A stretch of 64,000 nucleotides of DNA from positions 1-64,000 of the forward strand of contig JAIVFJ010000194.1 of NCBI GenBank assembly GCA_025765615.1. The letters are read 5' to 3'. Below the pieces are notes generated by a model. The model saw nothing but the letters and a program-made list of their open reading frames with translations. It was not told the DNA's origin and ran no database searches. The DNA is from Zopfochytrium polystomum. Taxonomy: Eukaryota > Chytridiomycota > Chytridiomycetes > Chytridiales > Chytridiaceae. Made by a program: the position numbers and the translations under genes. Within the stretch, counting starts at the first letter, position 1. Every line of letters begins with the position of its first letter. Below, piece after piece: positions 1-9,479 of the stretch.

Positions 1-1490
1 GGTCAGGTACCTCTGTAGTGGTAGTGTGGGGGACAACACCACAGTCTGAGAGAGGCGTCGACGAGTGAGTGGATGTGGGTGACAGTGTGAGTTCGTCAGG
101 CACCTCCGCTGGAGGTTCCGCTACTGGGATAGCAGGGGTGGAAGGAGATGCCAGGGAGGGGAGTGGAATGTGAAAAGGATAAATAGACGTGACAGGATCT
201 GCAGGCAGCAGAGCGGGAGAATCAGATCCTGGTGGGCGAGAGGAGAAGAATAGTGAGGACAGATTAGAGGGCAGTTGAGGGTCGGAAGGGTCGAAGGTGT
301 CCTCCCAGAAAATGACGTTTTGACTTAAAACTACACGGCCAGAGGAGAGACGAACACGATATGCCTTTGACTCAAGGTCGTAACCGACAAAGCGACCCTT
401 TTCAGCCTTTGGGTGAAGTTTTGAGGCACGGTCATCCCGAACCCGAATGACGAAAGCGACACAGCCCCAGGTGCGGAGGTGTGAGAGGTCAGGCTTGTGG
501 CCGTGGATTTTCTCGTAAGGAGACTTTCCGTTGGCGCCAGGTAAGCGGTTGTGCAAGTAGACCGCTGTCATAAATGCCTCTCCCCAAAGACTGAGTGGGG
601 CGTGAGCAGCGTGTAGCATGGAGAGTGCACGTTCTGCAAGTGTACGGTTCATACGTTCGGCGACCCCAATTTGTCCGTGATGAGCAGCGCCAGGTGTTGC
701 AAGTTGGTGTTCAATCCCAGCTTGACGTAAAGGAAGTCGGAAGTCGGACCCCATGAATTCGGAGCTCCGGTCTGAGCGAAAAACCTTGAGGGAATGGCCA
801 GTCTTCTTTTCCATGATAGTGCGAAAATCCACAAAGTGTGCATATGTGGAGGCAGATGTGAGCGACTTTTGAAAACACGCTCGGACGTAGTGCGTTGCAT
901 CATCAATAAAGAGGGTGACATTCTTGTGACCTGCGATAGTTGGCTGCTTGCAGACAAAACTGTCAGAGTGAACTACTTCAAGTGGGAGCAATGTGCGACG
1001 GCCAACAGCAGGTAGGTGAACATGATGCCCTTTTCCGTACAGGCAACCTTCACAGCGGAGAGGAATCGGATCTGGGGGAAGGCGAAGCTGATCAGCAACT
1101 TGGTTGAGAATGGGGAGGCCTGGATGGCCAAGATGGTTGTGGAGCGTGGCACGTGTGAGGGGAGCAGCAGGACAGTGTAAGGCGAGGACAGCTTGTTCTG
1201 CCTGATTTGTGACGTAAAGGCGTGCACCCAGGGACCAGAGATTCTTGAGACGACGACTGCAACCAATGAGTTTTCCACCTGCCACTAGTTGAACGAAATT
1301 GCGGGAGAACGAGACTGATGCGCCACCCGCAGTTAGCCGGTCCACAGAGACAAGGTTGGCTTTGAGCTTTGGGGCAAAGTAAACTGTCTGAAGATGGAGA
1401 GTCACGAGAGAGGGGTCATCCAGTGCGCGTGGGAGCAGAAGGGAAAGGGAGCCCACGTCGTGCAGTGCAAGGCAGAACCATCTGGTTGGC
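1..1490 (-). CDS. copia GAG-pre-integrase and integrase (partial)
   Basis: In the -1 frame relative to gag, the minus strand is open from about 1490 to the window edge. It encodes the GAG-pre-integrase zinc site (paired H residues, then CEGCLYGKG) and the rve integrase core: LFIDDATHY carries the first Asp, FRSDRSSEFMG the second, and GVAERMNRTLAE the Glu of the DDE triad. The usual NG after the second Asp is RS here. The copia C-terminal DUF with KAYRVRL follows, and then a Ser/Pro-rich spacer to the edge. Reverse transcriptase would come next, outside the window. Confidence 0.85.
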
Positions 1491-2856
1491 TAAGTTTGAG
1501 GCAGGATGGGCGAACACTGTGAAGGTGTGAGAGGTTGGAGGTGAGGTGCTGTGTGCAGCCGGAATCAAGAAGGAAATCAGGATGTCCAGTTGTGGTAACA
1601 GCATATACAGCCTCCTGGGAGAATAGATCCACGCGTAGAAAAAGTGTACCCAGGTCCAGGATATACAAGAGAAACTGCAGAAGTAAGTTTGTCCAGAAGC
1701 GAACCCAACCCCAGCTCAATACAAAACATGAGACTGGTGGGCGTGGAAAGATGAGGCGACCCACACAGCGCGTGAACGAGTGTGGAGGTGGACGACGGAA
1801 ACCGGAGCGACGATCGGCTGAGAAGACGAGAGTCGAACCCAGCAGGCAAGGGACAGACGGAGAAAAAAGAGGGACAAGTGGAAGGTGCGAGGCGTAGTAG
1901 GCAGAAGAGTACATGTATTCTTCAACAAATGACTCTTCCAATTCAATGGCACGGGGTCCAACGAGCATCGCTGAGTCCTTCGTCGCTTTCTCTTGCTTCA
2001 CTTGATTTTCAGCACCTTGCACGTGACAGGCACAACGAGGATTGTGATACCGCTTGCAAGTGTCACACGTACCCCAGCACTGCTCTGTTGTGTGTGTGGA
2101 GGCACGTCGGGATCGTCCAGCGGTGGAGCACTTCATGCAGGAGAGTGGATCAACGAGAGATGGTACACCTGGAGAGAGGGAGACAGTCATCTTCATGACA
2201 GTTTGGAGCGCATCATGATCATGGCGAATCTTGGCACGAATGTCAGAAAGAAGGTCGTCGCTGGTGAGTTCGCTGTCGTGCTTGATGTCAGTGTAGCTGG
2301 TCCACATGGAAGTCGACGGAAGTGCAAGCATGACGAGATCAACAAGTATATCGTCGTCAAGGGGCTTGTTGGCCTTGCGAAGAATGGCTTGATTTTTCTC
2401 AAGGGAGTCGAGGCACTCAAGGAGAGTAGTGTTGTCGGCTGCCTTCGTTTGAAACATCTGACGTCGAACCGTGCTGAGAACGTGACGATCGGACTGGCCG
2501 AACTGTTTCTTGAGGCGTTGCCAGATGGCGGCAGCAGTGTTGAGGCTGCCGACTTGCTCCTGAAGTTTGGGACTGAGAGCGAGGAGCAGAAGTTCGATCG
2601 CCTCGGCGTTGCCTTTTCGGAACTTGATCTTTTCATCAGGGGAGAGAGCGACCGCAGCTACATCTTTGTTTGACGTATCCTTGCTGGGAGCCGGATAGGC
2701 ATCGTGGAATTTGTCCGCATTTGTGAGTATGTCGGGATCATCAAGCTTGTTGGTGGTGTTGGCGATGAAGCGACTCCAGATGGCATAAGAAGGAGAGTTG
2801 ACGTCTTCCAGATCGCCTGTGAAGATTGGAAGGATGATGCGCTTCAAGTTGGTCAT
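1402..2856 (-). CDS. copia Gag-protease polyprotein segment
   Basis: 484 codons starting 30 bp past the primer-binding site. Residues about 55-220 have the helical UBN2-type copia Gag pattern (for example AIWQRLKKQFG). A Cys/His cluster follows around residues 240-280 (CMKC, then CDTCKRYHNPRCAC), a degenerate zinc knuckle. After a basic and hydrophobic spacer comes LLDSGCTQHLT, the active-site region of the copia aspartic protease. The frame ends at 1402, while the integrase frame, open from about 1490, continues the protein in the -1 register. That is either a programmed shift or a one-base lesion. Function: particle assembly and polyprotein cleavage. Confidence 0.85.
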   Translation of the reverse strand: MTNLKRIILPIFTGDLEDVNSPSYAIWSRFIANTTNKLDDPDILTNADKFHDAYPAPSKDTSNKDVAAVALSPDEKIKFRKGNAEAIELLLLALSPKLQEQVGSLNTAAAIWQRLKKQFGQSDRHVLSTVRRQMFQTKAADNTTLLECLDSLEKNQAILRKANKPLDDDILVDLVMLALPSTSMWTSYTDIKHDSELTSDDLLSDIRAKIRHDHDALQTVMKMTVSLSPGVPSLVDPLSCMKCSTAGRSRRASTHTTEQCWGTCDTCKRYHNPRCACHVQGAENQVKQEKATKDSAMLVGPRAIELEESFVEEYMYSSAYYASHLPLVPLFSPSVPCLLGSTLVFSADRRSGFRRPPPHSFTRCVGRLIFPRPPVSCFVLSWGWVRFWTNLLLQFLLYILDLGTLFLRVDLFSQEAVYAVTTTGHPDFLLDSGCTQHLTSNLSHLHSVRPSCLKLSQPDGSALHCTTWAPFPFCSHAHWMTPLS

Positions 2857-2885
2857 CGTTTGCGTGTGCGATTCAGTAGCACTTT

Positions 2886-2899
2886 GGGCTCATAACCCT
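2886..2899 (-). other. tRNA-iMet half-molecule primer-binding site
   Basis: The plus-strand bases GGGCTCATAACCC match the anticodon stem-loop of fungal initiator tRNA-Met (CAU in the loop), so the minus-strand RNA would pair with it. Copia and Ty5-type elements prime from a cleaved half-tRNA-iMet in exactly this way. The site directly abuts the LTR end. Confidence 0.7.
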
Positions 2900-3159
2900 G
2901 TTGAGAATTGGAGGGAACTGCACACGAGAATGAGATGAAGATTCTCCCACTTATATTGAGGAAGGATGACGAGAGAGAGACATTGGGGGACGGCAACAAG
3001 GAAGGAGGGCGGCGTCACAAACCTGCACACGAGAATGAGATGAAGATTCTCCCACACTGTGTGTGACTTGGAAATCAGCATAAAAGAGAAAGAAGAGAAT
3101 GGACAAACACGTGAGAGTAAAAGGAGCAGAGAAAAAGGTCTAAAGTCTAAAAGTCAACA
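2900..3159 (-). repeat. 5' LTR of the copia element
   Basis: The 260-bp segment begins TGTTGA and ends TCAACA on the minus strand, the inverted TG..CA ends typical of copia LTRs, and abuts the primer-binding site. A TATA-like TATAAG lies at about 2950-2956. It contains a 33-bp direct repeat (2918-2950 and 3023-3055). The partner LTR is outside the window, so the outer boundary rests on the TGTTGA end only. Confidence 0.7.
2918..3055 (-). repeat. 33-bp direct repeat inside the LTR (two copies)
   Basis: An identical 33-bp block beginning CTGCACACGAGAATGAG occurs at 2918-2950 and 3023-3055, 105 bp apart, one on each side of the TATA-like motif. It may be a duplicated enhancer or RNA element of the LTR. 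Confidence 0.85.
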
Positions 3160-3170
3160 CCCATTTCTTT

Positions 3171-4625
3171 TCAAGTCAGGAGCTGCTTCGTTTCGCAGCG
3201 CCAAGAGTCTCTTTGGAGCTCGCTCAGCGGGCCGCGTGCGGCCGCTTCGGCTCGAGCGAAACGCAGGTCGCGCGGCGGCGGCGTGGCGCAGGGTGGACGG
3301 ACTTTGTCCGTTAATTTTGAAAACCGGGGCCGATTTCCTGACTCTGTGTACTGTTTCCTCGAGACGGCGTCCATCGAGCTCTGCAGCTTGTCCCCGAACT
3401 CGAGGGCTTGTGAGTCAATTGACTTGCCCCACACCTCCAGAAGCTTGATCGGATGACCGACTCCAAGAGGTATCTCTGCAACGTGAAAGCGCACGCAGAG
3501 AACGGCCACCTCGATCGGCAGGAGCGAGTGCGTTATGAGCAATGGTACCTGTCTGGCGCAGCGGTCCAGCTTCAGTTGCTTTGGAGACATCGACGGGGAG
3601 TCCCAGCGCTTCGAAGAGATCGCGAGCTGCCGCTCGATTTTCCCATTTCCACCTCTTGATGCGAGCGTGCTCCTTGAACTTCGGTCAACCTCGGCCAAGC
3701 CAGCACCGCAGACGACGCTAAAGGATCACGTGGATGCATCAGCTCGGCAAACTGAATGAGATGCTACTTCTGCCCAATTTCCTCCTTCCCTACAAACCAA
3801 TTCTGCTTTTAAATACCTCAAAGAACAATAAATTAGCTCTGATTGACGTTCGTTCGCCGATATCAGTAGACTGGTCTGTGTGGTTAGCCTATTACCGGGC
3901 CGATTAACAACGTGAAGTCCAAGCAGTTCTGCGCTCACAAATTCAAGAGGCGTCGAGGACGTGTGAGAGGCAGCTGCAATGAGAATGTGTCCACACGTCT
4001 CGTAGGAAGATTGGAGCTTCAGGACGTGGTAGGCATCCCAAGCCATCTGTTTGAAAATTGGGAGCTGCCGTGAATATTTTGTCCAGACGAACTCACATCG
4101 GAAATGTTGGACGCGTCAAGGGTCCCTCGCCTACTTTTGACAAATGCTTTCAGCTCCTTGAGGACAAAAGCACCTGGGTGACGACACACTCGAATCCAGA
4201 CAACAGCCGTACCTTGAACACGCCTGGGCGTTCTTGCACAAGACGTGATCGACCTAATGCAACTAGTACTGCGGTCAGGTCCAGCTTAATGCATTCCTTC
4301 GTGGTCTGTGGACTGCTTCTTTCAGGAGACTACCAGTCCTTTTGAAACTTTGAACTTGTCCATCCAGATCGCTCGGAGCTCTACTGGGGGCGGCGCTGCA
4401 GACCTCGGACACCATGTACGTCACAGCCTCCTCCAGTCCTCATTGAAATCCGAACATCGCAGCGTTTTGTGCGCGCAGTACCTGTACACCCCCTGAGCCT
4501 GAAGCATGGAGGACTGTCCCGCACGCTGCCACGCTGCTCCTTGCGACTACAAGGGCCTTTGTGGGGGGCGGCGTCGTCCAGGCGGGGATGCGAGAAGTGT
4601 GTGGTTGTTGATGTGGGCTGGTTGT
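3171..4625 (-). CDS. unrecognised multi-exon gene (5' end unclear)
   Basis: Six minus-strand exons join in frame through GT..AG introns: about 4625-4490, 4438-4356, 4305-4213, 4091-3912, 3678-3549 and 3475-3171 (TGA at 3171-3173). The product of about 310 residues includes VLHASGSGGLEEAVTYMVSE, LVQERPGVFKFVWTKYSR, HARIKRWKWENRAAARDLFE and IKLLEVWGKSIDSQ. I do not recognise a family. The phases agree at every junction (83, 93, 180, 130 and 305 nt), which argues for a real gene. Exons upstream of 4625 were not resolved; a Met-start reading reaches 5229 but is low-complexity. The copia LTR begins 12 bp after the stop codon, so the element probably supplies or disrupts the 3' UTR. Confidence 0.5.
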
Positions 4626-4629
4626 TGGT

Positions 4630-5230
4630 TCCTAAATCCTTTTTCTCCCTTCTTTTTTCTTTCTTTTCTTTATTTTTTGTTTTTTCGTTTCGATTGGACG
4701 GGACAAGCGACGCGTTTCTGTTTGGTCCGTGCATCACCAAGGCGGAAGGCCACGAGTGACCCCCCACCACGCACGACATATCAAGCCCCTTGTCAGTTGC
4801 GTACACGACGACGAAGACGACGACGACGACAGTGGTATCGAGCGAGGACTGCAAGGAACAATATCCCCCGTACTGCACCGATTCCAACGACCGTGCAGGG
4901 AAAGCGGAAAGGTTAGCAACGCGAACTTTTCTTGCCCACTTCCACCTGCTTGAGGACGATTCAAGCTCCTCCTCATCCACGACAGCGGTAGCTTTTTTTA
5001 TTCGCTCACTCGGAGATCGACCGAAAGGGCAAGTTGCAGGGGGGGGCTGGCCAGGCCTTGGAAGTTTCAAAGACTGCCCAACGCCAGGTGATGATTGGCT
5101 ACTTTTATTTCTCAATAAAATGAGAAGGAAAAGGAAAAGGACAAAAAAAAATTTTGTGAAAGACACGATCTTCGCAGGCTTTTGCCAAGCACACATCCCA
5201 GAACCTTGGGTCTGTTGACATACTTTCATT
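4630..5230. other. low-complexity region between genes
   Basis: It contains T-rich tracts (4640-4690), a GAC-rich run (4800-4830) and A-rich tracts (5110-5155). It may hold the promoter or first exon of the minus-strand gene ending at 3171, but no convincing exon was identified. Confidence 0.4.
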
Positions 5231-5232
5231 CA

Positions 5233-7080
5233 TTAGGATCCCCACACAACTTCACTGTTCAGACCAGAGAAATGTGACTTTGTTGCAGTTAGAGGGGATG
5301 ATAACTCGCTTCCAAGCTTTGCTTGGAAGTATTGCATGACTTCATCATATACTGCCATTCTTTCGCTTTCAGGAAGTCCTCGAGTGTCAAATGCATCATA
5401 AAAGCGAGCAATCATGCCTGCAAATTCTGCCTCCTTGGGATAGCCGAGATCAGTAAGCTGTTTGATGACTGGTTTGCTAAAGGCCAGCCGTCCTTGCTCA
5501 ACATCCATTGCATCACGATCCCACCACTTTCTTGGAAGAGTTTTCAAGTCTGAAGCTGATTCTGTTACTTGTTTCCACGCTTCACTGGGGCTGAGATCTG
5601 CAAATTCTTTGAGCTTGAGAAAGTTTCGCCCCAGTTGTTTGCACTTTAGGTGAGCTGGGTCCTCAAAAAGGTCAGCAAGTGCTTTCCAGATGGATCATGC
5701 TGGTTCTTTGGTGGAATGTGAAGGGCTTTCCAACTGTCCTGTCCAGGAAAGTGTTTCACTTCAAGGCTCGTCGCCTCCACATCAAGAAAGTCATTCTTCA
5801 TGTCTTTGAGCAGAAAAAGCTCCTTTGATAGGTTTGCCCTACTTCCTGACTGCAGAAGTTGCTGTTTAAGTATTTTATAGTCTGTGAGGTGCCATAGACA
5901 GTCTCGCAGTGTGCAATCATTGGCAAGCTTGTTACAAATGTCTTCAAGTCCTTCCATTTGACATAACCCTTCCACAACAGAGGCAAAGCTGGTTCTGCAA
6001 AGCTTTTCATACTCCATTCTTTGGCCAACTGCTGCAGCATGCTTACTTACTTGAATCCATTTCCTCATCTCTGCAGAGCCACTGTCATTCATTTTCAGAC
6101 AATCCTTGCCAGATAATATGATTGATGTAACGGACTTAAGAGTCATTTTGTGTGCTGAATTAAGCCTGCTGCTACTTTCTTGGCGTTCTTCCATATATCT
6201 TTCTTGGCTGTTTTGAAGCCATGGAGTGCTTCTCTCACCTCCTGTTCTGCAAGACCCTCCTGCGTTTTGGCAGAATGGAGATTCCTTGTTGTTTCAAAAA
6301 GATTCTGTGCAGGCAGTAGGAGTGTTGGCTCAATATCAGCAGTTGTTAGGTTTGAGCAGCCTGGATGAATGCTTGCACAGATGCTGAGAAGTGGTCTAAT
6401 TTCAGCAGTGGGATTTGAGTTGTCACCAGACCAAGCACTGGTGCTCAATCTTTTGAAAGTAAGACAGTAGCTGCCACAATCCATTAAGATCTGGTAGTAA
6501 AGAGCAGAAAACATGACCTTCTTCCATACTTTTTGCAGGTGATCATCATCAATATTGCAGGAAGGCCCATCCAGTTGCCACCCCAAAGAGCTGCATTTTC
6601 CTTCAAAGTTGTTCTCTTCAATCTCCACATGCAGCTGGTGGGTTGGGAAACTTGAGATATCGTTTCTTCCTTTAGACTGCTCCTGTATCAGCTCCATTTC
6701 CGTGTCATCATCCACTTCCCTTTAGTCTGCTTGAGTAGAAGGACTCGTTTTCGCTTCAGTGAAGGGTGTTTTAGTATCTTCAGTGAAGGGTGTTTTAGTA
6801 TCAAGTCCTTCTCCAGGAATGCAGAAAGTGGCAGATGGGCTTCAGGGCATCTACCCTCAGGAGCCTTTATGTAATCAGACGCCTTCTCAATGATATGGTC
6901 TGCAGCAGCAAGAATGCGTGAAGTTTTGTCTTCCCCTGAATGAAGCTTTGTATGTTTGGCATATGCTGCATGTGCGAGGGGCGGCACCGACGACGACGAC
7001 GACGACGACGACGGCGCGGGGGGTAAGGGTGTTGGTGGAGCGTGGACGGGTTTTTTGGCCCTGGTGGAAAACAATAACAA
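5233..7080 (-). pseudogene. decayed long ORF of unknown, possibly transposon, origin
   Basis: Four minus-strand reading-frame pieces (7080-6688, 6715-6143, 6194-5646 and about 5660-5233) continue one protein across three frame changes near 6705, 6165 and 5660. Together they make about 600 codons with no stop inside the correct piece. Recognisable stretches include YYQILMDCGSYCLTFKRLS, LRDCLWHLTDYKILKQQ and EFAGMIARFYDAFDTRGLPE. The last part loosely recalls the C-terminal region of P-element/THAP-type transposases, but I cannot confirm a family. Base composition is poorer in GC than the genes right of 15 kb and like the transposon debris around it. Three frameshifts with no splice signals point to decay rather than introns. 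Confidence 0.55.
6755..6802 (-). repeat. 24-bp tandem duplication inside the decayed ORF
   Basis: TTCAGTGAAGGGTGTTTTAG plus TATC occurs twice head to tail (6755-6778, 6779-6802). It stays in frame and adds an eight-residue repeat (ILKHPSLK) to the decayed protein. Confidence 0.9.
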
Positions 7081-7300
7081 AATGAAAAAATTGACAAAAA
7101 AAAACAGTTAGACTTGGCCTCATAAGAGTCCACATTGAGTCCATGTTGAGTCCATATGTGTGGACTCAATAGTGAATGAAAACCATAACAAAAACAATAA
7201 AATTGACACAAAAAACAATTAAGGAGACACAAAATGGACTCATTAATGACTTGATAGTGGACTTGATAGTGTGGACTTGATGGTGGCCCCACTTTCACTA
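7040..7300. repeat. AT-rich imperfect repeats with a palindrome
   Basis: Two diverged copies of an A-rich block (around 7064-7110 and 7175-7220) flank TGAGTCCATATGTGTGGACT (7148-7167), an imperfect palindrome. Further right, short units containing GACTTGATAGTG repeat three times (7248-7282). This may be the end of a decayed mobile element. No gene is seen from 7300 to 7770. Confidence 0.45.
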
Positions 7301-7775
7301 AGTAGGGCCCAGATGGATATGTCTAGGTTGAAGCTGATTTCTGTCTGCCTAGTGTTTGTTGCTATACAAAACTACTACAAGGACCAAGACTCTCCCTTGC
7401 ACAAGGTGCCCATTTGCCCCAGAGTGTCAGGTTAAACTTCCTGTACACTACTTACCCCAACAGACCCAAACCAAACAGGTGCATCAAAAACAGCTTGCTG
7501 TGTAAGATGCCAGTTTTGCCAGTGACTGGAAGATTGGCTTACAATTGTACATCCTTCCCATCCCACCCCATCCTGACACAATTTTGCACATCCACCTTCC
7601 ACCAGTGGTCAAGGAGCTTGTGCCAGGCTTCCACAGCCTTTGCAGGACAGAACAACCTTGAGGCTCTTTAACGCCGCACATCAACGACTCAAGCTGGTGC
7701 GCTGATCAAGCTATAACTTGTCCTGCTGTGAGGGGTCAATTCCTCCCCTATCTTTCTAATGAAGCAACGATTCAG

Positions 7776-7842
7776 GGGGTTTCTGAGACTTGAACCCGAG
7801 ACCTCCTCCACCCTAAGAATCATACCCCTAGACCAAAGCCCC
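7776..7842 (-). tRNA. tRNA-Pro(AGG)-derived sequence, degenerate
   Basis: The minus strand reads TTGGTCTAGGGGTATGATTC, the A-box/D-arm of fungal tRNA-Pro, then TTAGGGT (AGG anticodon loop) and GGGTTCAAGTC (B-box/T-loop). Acceptor halves GGGGCTT and AAACCCC pair at six of seven positions. It is only 67 nt because the anticodon stem has lost bases and pairs poorly, so it is more likely a pseudogene or SINE head than a working tRNA. Confidence 0.55.
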
Positions 7843-8244
7843 TTGTGATGAGGGCATAATCTGGCCCCTTAGGCTCAAGCACCAATCCTGAAGCTGCAGA
7901 CTTGACCTTGCTAAATTGGGCAGATGTCCCAGGGGTCAAAGGAACCAGAAAATTGTTAGCTTGTTTGTTTACCATTGTTTTCTTGTACTTGTTTCAACTG
8001 GTCCCTGCACATTCTCTACAAGATCTTGCCACTTTGTAGCTTTTTCAATAAAAAGAAAATGTTCAACCCCTGACAGTCCAGTTTTGACGCTCTTATTGTT
8101 GCCACCGTCACCTCTGTCACTGTCCTAACATTCTTAGCTGTCACCTTGCATTAGGTCCCATGTCCTCAACTCTCTCCAAATCCTCACAGCCCAGATTCCT
8201 TTTTTTAAGGCCCCTTGTGCGCCATCAAGGCTGGGTGTTGGAGC

Positions 8245-8315
8245 GAGCGTGCCAGGGTCGAATCTGGAATCTCTTCATTTGTGGTAAAGCGCGGTAGCCA
8301 TTTTGCCACACGCCC
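8245..8315 (-). tRNA. tRNA-Cys-like sequence, probably a pseudogene
   Basis: 71 nt with a seven-pair acceptor stem (GGGCGTG with CACGCTC, one G-T), a five-pair anticodon stem (CTTTA/TGAAG) and a T arm with TTCGA. The anticodon loop is CCACAAA, where tRNA-Cys would have CTGCAGA. U33 is lost, the GCA anticodon has become ACA and two D-stem pairs fail. The overall layout still matches tRNA-Cys, but it is unlikely to be functional. Confidence 0.5.
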
Positions 8316-8837
8316 TTGGCTTGGTGTGTGCTGCTTGCTGCTTGCTGATGTCCTACCCTTGCTTGTGTTAGGTGGAACTGAATGGTTAGCAGCAAGAGGC
8401 ACAAGACGGACCCGAACCTATTGTGACTGTCAGTTATCGTTCTCACGATGCCCAAGGGAGAGCAAGCCACCGCCAATGGAGACCTGGGCGCTGGCTTGCG
8501 CGGATACAAATACTCCAAGTATTAAGTGGTACAGAAACCTGGTGTCAACAGTTTTCCTCCTCCTCTGCTCAAGCAGATAATATAGGAGAGGTTTTTACCC
8601 TGTGCCGGTCACGCTTGCCTAGCAACTATTGCAGCGTGCATTCATCATTATGTATCAATAATTCATAACAGAGTTTTTCTCTTTTCTCTCCAAGTTGGGG
8701 AGAAGGACCACCCACAAACACACATCTCCACTTCATTCACTCCTTCCACTCACTCACTCAGAGTAGACTGTTTACATCTTGGAGCCTTACTTTGATTGCA
8801 ATCTAGGGGTTTGTTAAGCAGCTGCAGATCAGAAACT

Positions 8838-9290
8838 ATATCAGGCGATTCTCGGCAGCATCAACTACCTGGCAACAAACATGCGACTGGGGATCTCACT
8901 CCAGCAGTTTTGGTATCTCAGCGCTTTCACAGAGAGCAGCATATGAGAATTCTCAATGTTGCTGGCTACACGGACGCTGCCCACAGCGTCCACTCAGATG
9001 GAAAATCACAGCTCAGCTACAATGTTCTTTTTGGAGGACCAACTATCATCTGGACATCTGTTCAGACCAGCACTGTAATGTTGTTAGTAACCCTGAGGAA
9101 AAATGGCATTTGCACTGGTCCCAGTGCTATTGACACTTCTACCTGCATGAGCACTTGGAGGTGGTCTTGGCCGCTCTGGCCTCGAAGCCTCAAACCATTT
9201 TGCAGCAAGCTTCTGGTCCTTGAAGTCCAAATTAAACAGTCAGAGCCAGAAGGCTGTCACAGCCACCCCAGCCAGCCTGCAGTGTGAAAG
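8838..9290 (+). pseudogene. decayed copia reverse transcriptase/RNase H fragment
   Basis: Plus strand, two frames. From 8839, YQAILGSINYLATNMRLGIS matches the YxxxxGSLxYLAxxTRPDI block that ends copia reverse transcriptases. From 8963 in another frame, GYTDAAHSVHSDGKS and GGPTIIWTS match the RNase H block (Asp of the GYxDA motif). The expected STEAEY motif near 9100 is scrambled. This is an old copy, oriented opposite to the intact element at the left edge. Confidence 0.65.
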
Positions 9291-9401
9291 GGGGACCCAC
9301 AGCAGCTCAGGAGAAGCATGATAAGCCTCAACTTGTTGGGGCAAAATGAAGGTTTTGTTTCAAAAGGTTGACGAGAAACAAATAATTACCAATTAAAAGG
9401 A

Positions 9402-9470
9402 GCAACAGTGGTTCAGTGGTAGAATTATCGCCTGCCACGCGGTAGACCCGGACTGACGACCCTGTAAGTC
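9402..9470 (+). tRNA. tRNA-Gly(GCC)-derived sequence with broken 3' half
   Basis: GTGGTTCAGTGGTAGAATTA followed by TCGCCTGCCACGCGGTAGA reproduces the D arm and the complete anticodon arm of tRNA-Gly (loop CTGCCAC, anticodon GCC, five pairs). The T arm is wrong (GGACTGACGACC) and the acceptor end does not pair cleanly, so this is a tRNA-derived fragment or SINE head rather than an intact gene. Confidence 0.55.
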
Positions 9471-9479
9471 CGTAGTGCA

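Larger units (their letters stand above)
1..3159 (-). mobile_element. Ty1/copia LTR retrotransposon, 5' part (truncated by window edge)
   Basis: Reading on the minus strand the order is LTR (2900-3159), primer-binding site (2886-2899), gag with a zinc-knuckle-like Cys/His segment, a retroviral-type aspartic protease (DSG), GAG-pre-integrase zinc finger and DDE integrase. Integrase before reverse transcriptase is the copia order. RT, RNase H and the 3' LTR would lie to the left of the window. Coding frames are long and mostly open, so this is a fairly young copy. One frame change lies between protease and integrase near 1402-1490. The target-site duplication cannot be checked because the other end is missing. 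Confidence 0.9.

Noticed and set aside
1..3159. Treating the element as an endogenous virus
   Set aside because: Integrase precedes the expected RT position, the LTRs are short and no envelope is visible; it is an ordinary copia retrotransposon.
7776..9470. Annotating the three tRNA-like sequences as functional tRNA genes
   Set aside because: Each lacks a required element: shortened anticodon stem, missing U33, or broken T arm.
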